Origin: UMGS1519 sp050951005
Lineage (GTDB): Bacteria > Actinomycetota > Coriobacteriia > Coriobacteriales > Eggerthellaceae
Length of the DNA: 24,624 bases
Reading direction: 5' to 3'
Assembly (NCBI GenBank): GCA_050951005.1
Contig: JBMNIP010000003.1
Location: 1 to 24,624 of the forward strand
Under the pieces are notes generated by a model. It had not been told where the DNA came from and made no database searches. It worked only from the letters and a program-made list of their open reading frames with translations. A program made the position numbers and the translations under genes. Below are positions 24,234-24,624 of this stretch, in pieces. Position 1 is the stretch's first letter. Each line of letters starts with the position of its first letter.

Positions 24234-24301
24234 CGTTAAGAACGGACCACAACACTGCGGATTGCGGGCTGCGGTGCTGTGCGATGAAAGGATTGAGGAC
24301 C

Positions 24302-24624
24302 ATGGCTGCAATTCGGGGCATCGAGCATGTAGACGTTGCTGGGAAGAAGGTCATCTGCCGCGTTGACTTCAACGTTCCCTTGAAAGATGGGAAGGTGGTA
24401 GACGACCTGCGGATCAAAGCCGCCCTCCCAACAATCGAATACCTGCTCGATCATGGTGCGCGTCTTATTCTCGTTTCCCACCTGGGCCGCCCTGCGGGTA
24501 CCGGATACGAGGAGGAGTACAGCCTGGCTCCGGTGGCGGAGCATCTGTCACGTCTGCTGGGCAAGCCGGTGGCTTTTGCCACTGATACGATCGGGCCGAA
24601 TGCCCGTGCGAAGGTGGACGCGCT
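24302..24624 (+). CDS. pgk: Phosphoglycerate kinase, N-terminal part (partial, runs off the window)
   Basis: The first 107 codons of phosphoglycerate kinase, which makes ATP from 1,3-bisphosphoglycerate in glycolysis. The frame is open to the end of the window. Substrate-binding segments of the N-terminal domain are clear: RVDFNVPL (20-27), the DDLRI segment, and SHLGRP, followed by SLAPVAEHLSRLLGKPV. AAAGGA (24287-24292) lies nine bases before the ATG, with a nearer GAGG as an alternative. It follows gap after 143 bases that contain a strong terminator, and I see no good promoter between terminator and start, so some read-through or a weak promoter must supply it. Confidence 0.95.
   Translation, partial: MAAIRGIEHVDVAGKKVICRVDFNVPLKDGKVVDDLRIKAALPTIEYLLDHGARLILVSHLGRPAGTGYEEEYSLAPVAEHLSRLLGKPVAFATDTIGPNARAKVDA

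Overview
The window looks like a chromosomal segment of a high-GC actinobacterium, most likely class Coriobacteriia (Eggerthella/Slackia-like). This is inferred from gene content and order and cannot be proved from the sequence alone. The strongest pointers are the uvrC-rapZ-yvcK-whiA-gap-pgk order typical of Actinobacteria, the presence of trmFO-xerC (an order also known from Firmicutes), and -10 boxes placed so close to start codons that leaderless transcripts are likely. Nearly all genes are housekeeping genes. No insertion sequence, prophage, CRISPR array, rRNA or tRNA gene was seen.

Layout. 1-1191 (+): the end of a comM/yifB-type ATPase gene and dprA, a DNA-uptake/recombination pair. 1233-2294 (-): a cyclophilin and a small heavy-metal-associated (HMA) protein. 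2450-4794 (+): trmFO and xerC, overlapping by one base. 5021-7877 (+): uvrA, broken by one extra base. 7946-8641 (+): a membrane-anchored protein resembling a phosphoesterase without its catalytic residues. 8749-11734 (+): a copper-efflux operon, csoR-copA, with a CopZ-like HMA domain at the end of copA. 11828-13163 (-): NADP-type glutamate dehydrogenase, broken by four extra bases. 13349-17806 (-): sbcD-sbcC. 17959-22956 (+): uvrC-rapZ-yvcK-whiA. 23157-24624 (+): gap and the start of pgk, with a strong terminator between them.

How the genes work together. Much of the window serves DNA repair and recombination (DprA, UvrA, UvrC, SbcCD, XerC). A second theme is copper homeostasis: CsoR represses csoR-copA through two operator-like palindromes, CopA exports Cu(I), and the CopZ-like domain would deliver it. 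A third is central metabolism and its control (YvcK, RapZ, Gap, Pgk, Gdh).

The points most worth a second look are: the copA 3' end, where a complete CopZ has its own near-ideal ribosome binding site inside a copA frame that may be a real fusion or a sequence artefact; the paired CsoR operators 33 bp apart; the leaderless starts of trmFO, uvrC and the 7946 gene; the terminator between gap and pgk; and five frame disruptions, all +1 insertions in short homopolymers, which look more like sequence errors or very recent lesions than old pseudogenes. I did not find a clearly new multi-gene system.
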